Part shown: in pieces, positions 59,934 to 64,000 of the stretch | Position numbering within the stretch: the stretch's first letter is position 1 | How the letters are laid out: every line of letters begins with the position of its first letter | From: Geothrix limicola | GTDB taxonomy: Bacteria; Acidobacteriota; Holophagae; Holophagales; Holophagaceae | Length of the DNA: 64,000 nucleotides | Direction of reading: 5' to 3' | NCBI RefSeq assembly: GCF_030268085.1 | Contig: NZ_BSDE01000001.1 | Location: 620,001 to 684,000, forward strand | Made by a program: the position numbers and the translations under genes | Notes under the pieces: model-generated | Databases searched by the model: none | What the model saw: the letters and a program-made list of their open reading frames with translations, nothing else | What the model was told of the DNA's origin: nothing

Positions 59934-61176
59934 AGCGCAGGGCCTCCATGGGAGAGAGGCGCGAGGCCTTCCAGGCGGGATACAACGCGAAGACGAACCC
60001 GAACACCCCGGCCAAGCCGTAGGCCCACACGAAGCTGGCGGGCGTCATGTAGAGCGGGATGCCGATGCTGGAGGTGATGATCCACGAGAACCCGACACCG
60101 AGCACCAGGCCGGCGAAGCCGCCCAGGGCCGTGAGGAGGAGGGCCTCGGTCATGAAGCCCTTGAAGATCTCGCGCCCCGAGGCGCCGATGGCCATCTTCA
60201 CGCCGACCTCGCGGACGCGCTCCTTGAGGCTGGCCATCTGGATGTTCACGTTCACGATGCCGCCGCCCACCAGCGCGAGGACGCCCGAGAGCATGAAGAT
60301 GATGTTGTAGACATCGCCCTGGCTGCGCCTCTTGCGGACCCGCGCCGCCACGTCGTCGAGCCGAAAATCATCCTGCAGGCGATGGTTCGACTTCAGGAGG
60401 TTCTGGAGCTGGTCGGCGAAGCCGCTCATGAGGTTGAGGTCGGGGATGCGGAAGGTCACGCGGTCCACGCGGCGGTAGGCGTCGCCGTTCATGCGGCGCT
60501 GCACCAGGTTGGCGGGCACGGCGATGATCCGGTTGCGCCACCAGAACTGGTTGCCCTGGTTCTCGCGGAAGCGGAACACCCGTTCCTCGAAGGTGCCGAT
60601 CACCGTGACGGGCACGTCGCCGATGCGGATGGACTGCCCGAGGGCGTCGCCTTTTGGGAAGAAGGTGTTGGCGGCCTCGGTGCCGAGGACGACGACGGGG
60701 GCGCCGGTCTCCATCTCCGTGTTCGAGAAGCCGCGGCCCTGGGCGATGCCATAGCCGTTGGCTGGAATGAAATCGCCGCCGATGCCGCTGATCTGCCGAT
60801 CCTGGTCCGCATAGGCAGAAACGACGCGAGACCGGGCGTTCCGCTGGCGGCTCACGCCCTGGATGGCGTCGGCCTTGAGGGCCTCGCCACCGGTGGCGTC
60901 CGCGTCCCGGAGCCCCAGGTTGGCCTGCTGGAGGGCCGTGGGTTGGCCGTCCTTGATGGCGGCCCGGGGCTGGACGTTCAGCTTGTCGAGGCCGCCCAGC
61001 TTCACGTACAGCTCGTCGGAGCGCTTGCGCTGGCTATCCGAAATCGAGAAGCCGCCCAGCACGGAGGCCACGCCCAGCAGCACGCCGAGGGCCTGCAGCA
61101 CCGAGCGTCCGAGGTTTTCCCGGATCTCCACCCAGGCCCCGAACAGCCGCTCGCGGAAGGCGCCGGAGGCGATCAT
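59926..61176 (-). CDS. MacB-like ABC transporter permease (first of two)
   Basis: The 416-residue permease has a helix at about 20-45, a periplasmic domain (45-285) and a C-terminal FtsX core with VREVGVKMAIGASGREIFKGF and three helices. Its ATG directly follows the ATPase TAG. It resembles the sister permease in layout but not closely in sequence, so they are old paralogs. Confidence 0.87.
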   Translation of the reverse strand: MIASGAFRERLFGAWVEIRENLGRSVLQALGVLLGVASVLGGFSISDSQRKRSDELYVKLGGLDKLNVQPRAAIKDGQPTALQQANLGLRDADATGGEALKADAIQGVSRQRNARSRVVSAYADQDRQISGIGGDFIPANGYGIAQGRGFSNTEMETGAPVVVLGTEAANTFFPKGDALGQSIRIGDVPVTVIGTFEERVFRFRENQGNQFWWRNRIIAVPANLVQRRMNGDAYRRVDRVTFRIPDLNLMSGFADQLQNLLKSNHRLQDDFRLDDVAARVRKRRSQGDVYNIIFMLSGVLALVGGGIVNVNIQMASLKERVREVGVKMAIGASGREIFKGFMTEALLLTALGGFAGLVLGVGFSWIITSSIGIPLYMTPASFVWAYGLAGVFGFVFALYPAWKASRLSPMEALRYE

Positions 61177-61863
61177 CTAGGCCACTCCCTCGGTCACGGC
61201 GATGAGACCGTCGCGGATCTCGACCCGCCGCTGGGCCTGGGCCGCGATGGAGGGATCGTGGGTGACGAGCAGCAGGGTGTTGCCCTGCTGATGGAGTTCG
61301 CGGAAGAGGTCGAGCACCTCGGCGCCGGTCTTGGAATCGAGGGCGCCCGTGGGCTCGTCCGCCAGCAGGAGGGCGGGTTCGTTGGCCAGGGCCCGGGCCA
61401 CCGCGACGCGCTGCCGCTGACCGCCCGAGAGGGTGCCCGGCAGCTTGTCGGCCTTGTCGGCGATGCCCACCTTTTCAAGCAGGGCCATGGCCCGCTCGCG
61501 GCGCTCCTTGCGTCCCACGCCCGCGTAGAGCATGGGCAGCTCGACGTTGCGGGCGATGCTCGCCTTGGGTAGCAGGTTGTAGCTCTGGAAGACGAAGCCC
61601 ACCTTCTCGTTGCGGATGCGGGCCAGCTCTCCGCCTGCCAGCCCCTGGACCTGGTGGCCATCCAGCGTGTAGGTGCCCGCGGTGGGCAGGTCCAGGCAGC
61701 CGAGAATGGCCATGAGCGTGGACTTGCCCGATCCCGAAGGGCCGATGAGGGCGACGAATTCGCCGCGGCTCACGGTGAAGTCGATGCCGCGCAGGGCGTG
61801 CACCGCCGTGCCGTTGGCGCCGTAGACCTTGGTGAGGGCTTCGGTCTGGATGATGGGTTTCAT
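61177..61863 (-). CDS. MacB/LolD-type ABC transporter ATPase
   Basis: The 228-residue ATPase has Walker A GPSGSGKSTLM, Q-loop FVFQSYNLLP, signature LSGGQRQRVAVARAL, Walker B LLLADEPTGALD and H-loop VTHDPS. It is the cytoplasmic motor for the two permeases. ATG 61863 gives a normal start (MKPIIQTEALTKVYG). Confidence 0.93.
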   Translation of the reverse strand: MKPIIQTEALTKVYGANGTAVHALRGIDFTVSRGEFVALIGPSGSGKSTLMAILGCLDLPTAGTYTLDGHQVQGLAGGELARIRNEKVGFVFQSYNLLPKASIARNVELPMLYAGVGRKERRERAMALLEKVGIADKADKLPGTLSGGQRQRVAVARALANEPALLLADEPTGALDSKTGAEVLDLFRELHQQGNTLLLVTHDPSIAAQAQRRVEIRDGLIAVTEGVA

Positions 61864-61953
61864 GGGCGTTCTCTCAGGAGAGCAGAGCAGGCAGGCCATT
61901 CATGGATGGAGTAGAGGCCCGGAGGGAGGCGAAGGCCGACCGAGGGGCGGGGG

Positions 61954-61998
61954 TGCGGGGGGACATCGCGAGCGAAGCGAGTAGGCGGTCCCCCCGCA
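61954..61998. repeat. GC-rich inverted repeat between the adaptor and ATPase genes
   Basis: A perfect 11-bp stem (TGCGGGGGGAC / GTCCCCCCGCA) surrounds a 23-base loop that itself contains TCGC/GCGA arms. No T-run follows. It lies inside the export operon and looks like a REP-type element or message-stabilising hairpin. Confidence 0.55.
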
Positions 61999-62003
61999 GA
62001 GCA

Positions 62004-63224
62004 TCAATTGTTCTCATCGTCTTTCTCGACCTTCTTCTTGCTGGGGTCTTCCAGGCTCACCTGGTCGTTGGCCTTGAGGCCCGAAAGGATCTCCACGCGC
62101 TCCAGGGTGGCGATGCCGGCCTTGACGGGCACGACTTCGAAGTATTCCTTCCAGTGGTCCGAGAGCCAGATGAACTTGCCGCGCCCCGTCAGGCCATCCT
62201 TGGCTTTGGCGATGTCCTGGGGCGTGAGGTTCTCCTTCATGCGGTAGACGACCGTTTGGCCATCGCGGCGCTGCAGGGCCTCCAGCGGGATGCTGACGGC
62301 CTTGGCGCGCTTCTCGCCGAGGATCTCCACGTTGGCGCTCATGCCGGTCTTGAAGGCATCAGTGAGTTCGTCCAGGGCGATCTCCACGCGGAAGACCTTG
62401 ATCTTCTCCACGAGGTCGGCGGCGGGGGCGACGAAACGCACCTTGCCCGTGAAGGCGCGCTGCGGATAGGCGTCCAGGGTGATGCGCACGGGTTGGCCCA
62501 CCTGTACCTTGGCGATGTCGACCTCGTTGAGGTTCACCTTCACGATGAGGGAGGCCAGGTCGGCCACGGTGAACACGACGGTGCCGGCGTTGAAGGAGCT
62601 GACGCCAGAAGTGATGGTGTCACCCAGCTCGACGCCCCTCTTGATGACGACACCGTTCATGGGCGCCGTGACACGGGCGAGCTGAGTGGAGGCGTTGCCG
62701 CTGATGGGAATGCCGCGATCCTCGACGATCTGGTAGCGAGTCTGGGCGCTCTTGTAGGTTTCTTCGGCGAGGTCACGGGCGGTCCTGGCACTGCGGTAGG
62801 CCTGATCGGAAATGAGGCCAGCCTTGAAGAGCTCGGATTGCTGGGTGAAGTCGCGCTCGGCGTTCTTGAAACTCACCCGGGCCTGGGAGACGCTGCCCTG
62901 CACGTCGGATAGCGTCTGCGCCTGGTTCACGTCGGGCTCCACCTCGGCGAGCACCTCACCGCTGCGCACGGTGGCGCCCTCGCGGACCTTCAGCCCCACG
63001 ATGCGCCCCGACACGGTGGACTTCACATCCACCTTGATGAGCGGATCCACCACGCCCACCTCGCGCACGCTGACCTGCAGATCCTCGGCCTGCACCTTGC
63101 CCACCCGGAACGGGGTGTTGGTCTCGGCTTTCTTGGCCTTGCCGTCGCCGCCCTTCAGGGTGAAGAACATGCCCGCCGCCAAGACCGCACCGGCCACGGA
63201 CACGATGACCCATCGCTTTTGCAT
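62004..63224 (-). CDS. MacA/HlyD-family periplasmic adaptor protein
   Basis: The 406-residue protein has an N-terminal membrane anchor (MQKRWVIVSVAGAVLAAGMFF), a biotinyl-lipoyl hairpin (TVSGRIVGLKVREGATVRSGEVLAEVEPDV and the returning RVTAPMNGVVIKRGVELGDTI), a coiled coil between them, and beta-barrel domains. It would link the permeases to an outer-membrane channel that is not in this window. GGGAGG before ATG 63224 fixes the start; it is the first gene of the operon. Confidence 0.92.
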   Translation of the reverse strand: MQKRWVIVSVAGAVLAAGMFFTLKGGDGKAKKAETNTPFRVGKVQAEDLQVSVREVGVVDPLIKVDVKSTVSGRIVGLKVREGATVRSGEVLAEVEPDVNQAQTLSDVQGSVSQARVSFKNAERDFTQQSELFKAGLISDQAYRSARTARDLAEETYKSAQTRYQIVEDRGIPISGNASTQLARVTAPMNGVVIKRGVELGDTITSGVSSFNAGTVVFTVADLASLIVKVNLNEVDIAKVQVGQPVRITLDAYPQRAFTGKVRFVAPAADLVEKIKVFRVEIALDELTDAFKTGMSANVEILGEKRAKAVSIPLEALQRRDGQTVVYRMKENLTPQDIAKAKDGLTGRGKFIWLSDHWKEYFEVVPVKAGIATLERVEILSGLKANDQVSLEDPSKKKVEKDDENN

Positions 63225-63534
63225 GGAACCTCCCTGATGGGAAAGACGCCGGACTCGCCGGGATGATGGAATGCCTACGCGGCAGAGTCTGGGGTCGTTT
63301 AGAGGCCGGTTCTTCGGGGAATCGGCAAGCCGCCGCTCTCGACCGGCCAGTCCCCTTTTGAGGCCGCGGGCCGGGCCGTGGCGTCCCGCAACATGGCTGT
63401 GGCAAGGAACCGCAGTGTTGCCGTTAAACCTTTTCCTATTGCAGGAATAAGTGCGGATGTGGAATTGGCATGCCAAGCGCAATAAAGCCCGCGGGACGAT
63501 TCCCTCAGGCGGCGCCGCCGCATCAGGAGCAACC
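63225..63534. other. Intergenic region between divergent genes
   Basis: 310 bases separate the adaptor gene (minus) from the repeat-protein gene (plus) and must hold promoters for both. There is an AT-richer core near 63415-63455, but I see no convincing consensus, terminator or RNA gene. Confidence 0.4.
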
Positions 63535-63990
63535 ATGTTCAACACACAGAAACGCATCGCCCTCGTCGTGGCGGCCGGCCTCATCGGGATGTCCCTGGCG
63601 GCCCAGCAGCCCCCGGTTCAGCCGCCGACGGGCCAGCAGGTCGAGCGGAAGGGCGAACGCATCGAGCGCCGTGGCGAAGCCCAGGAGCGCAACGGCGAGC
63701 GCCAGGTGAGACGGGGCGAGCGCAACGAGGTCAAGGGCGGGCAGAAGGAGCGCCAGGGTGAGCGGATGGAGAAGAATGGCGAAAAGCTCGTGGCCGAGGG
63801 CAAGGTGAACGCCGGCGAGTCCCTCGAGCGCAAGGGTGAGCGGCGCGAGGCGGCTGGCCAGGCCCAGCGGGCCAAGGGCGTTCGCCAGGAGAAGCGCGGC
63901 GAACGCAACGAGCGCAAGGGTGAGCGCAGGGAGAACCGTGGCGAGCGCGTCGAGAAGAAGGGCGAGCGCATGGAGGCCGCGGGCAAATAG
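63535..63990 (+). CDS. Secreted low-complexity protein of Lys/Arg-Gly-Glu-Arg repeats
   Basis: The 151-residue protein has a signal peptide (MFNTQKRIALVVAAGLIGMSLAAQ) and a Pro/Gln linker. The rest (about 40-151) is nearly all repeats of the type (K/R)GER(x)E, such as VERKGERIERRGEAQERNGER. It has many charged residues, no Cys and few hydrophobics. It is likely extended or helical and could bind anions, nucleic acid or the cell wall. AGGAG five bases before ATG 63535 supports the start. Divergent from the export operon. No known family is assigned. Confidence 0.7.
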   Translation: MFNTQKRIALVVAAGLIGMSLAAQQPPVQPPTGQQVERKGERIERRGEAQERNGERQVRRGERNEVKGGQKERQGERMEKNGEKLVAEGKVNAGESLERKGERREAAGQAQRAKGVRQEKRGERNERKGERRENRGERVEKKGERMEAAGK

Positions 63991-64000
63991 CCTTCGACCC

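Noticed and set aside
1-64000. CRISPR arrays, rRNA genes and insertion sequences
   Set aside because: No regularly spaced direct repeats, no rRNA-like stretches and no transposase genes were seen.

Overview
The window is GC-rich bacterial chromosome with tightly packed, often overlapping genes. It encodes LPS synthesis and export (lpxC, lptC/A, lptB), a menaquinone gene of the futalosine route (mqnC), sigma-54, a single-subunit-type HisG with HisZ, and two secreted prolyl oligopeptidases. This gene set and style fit a Gram-negative member of the Acidobacteriota, probably class Holophagae (Geothrix/Holophaga-like). The taxonomic call is inference from gene content, not a database result.

Layout. 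1-4443 (minus): end of a phospho-sugar mutase, then tldE/pmbA and a continuous coaE-tldD frame. 4541-8463 (plus): two DUF3857/transglutaminase-like secreted proteins, the first lacking the catalytic Cys. 8552-18669 (plus): accA, recJ, an LptC-LptA fusion, lptB, rpoN, hpf, a 54-residue zinc-ribbon protein, mqnC, and a quinone-reductase/UbiA-prenyltransferase fusion. 18681-26812 (minus): a complete histidine operon hisD-hisC/HAD-hisB-hisH-hisA-hisF-hisIE-hisZ-hisG, mostly with start/stop overlaps. 26884-34337 (minus): lpxC, ispD, rlpA, a DUF4388 protein, tyrS, a membrane protein and a PIN-PhoH ATPase. 34446-38779 (plus): tandem prolyl oligopeptidases, followed by tRNA-Thr(CGT).

38851-48293 is an integrated element of about 9.4 kb, bounded by a 45-bp perfect repeat of the tRNA-Thr 3' end. 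It carries a tyrosine integrase, a small excisionase-like HTH protein, a phage O-like replication protein with iteron-like repeats inside its gene, a DnaC-like loader, an AntA/AntB antirepressor and another HTH protein. It also carries a frameshifted gene ending like a tail tape-measure protein, zinc-ribbon proteins and an SRAP (HMCES/YedK) operon. No capsid, portal or terminase gene is visible, so it looks like a phage satellite or a strongly reduced prophage. It is the main accessory feature of the window.

48691-64000 returns to chromosomal genes: a PAS/histidine-kinase/receiver hybrid, small hypothetical genes, a lipoprotein, an outer-membrane-type protein, a GAF protein, topB with a probable CTG start, a secreted MsrB-MsrA fusion, arfB, and a MacAB-like export operon (adaptor, ATPase, two permeases). 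The last gene is a secreted protein made almost entirely of Lys/Arg-Gly-Glu-Arg repeats. No CRISPR array, rRNA gene or insertion sequence was seen.
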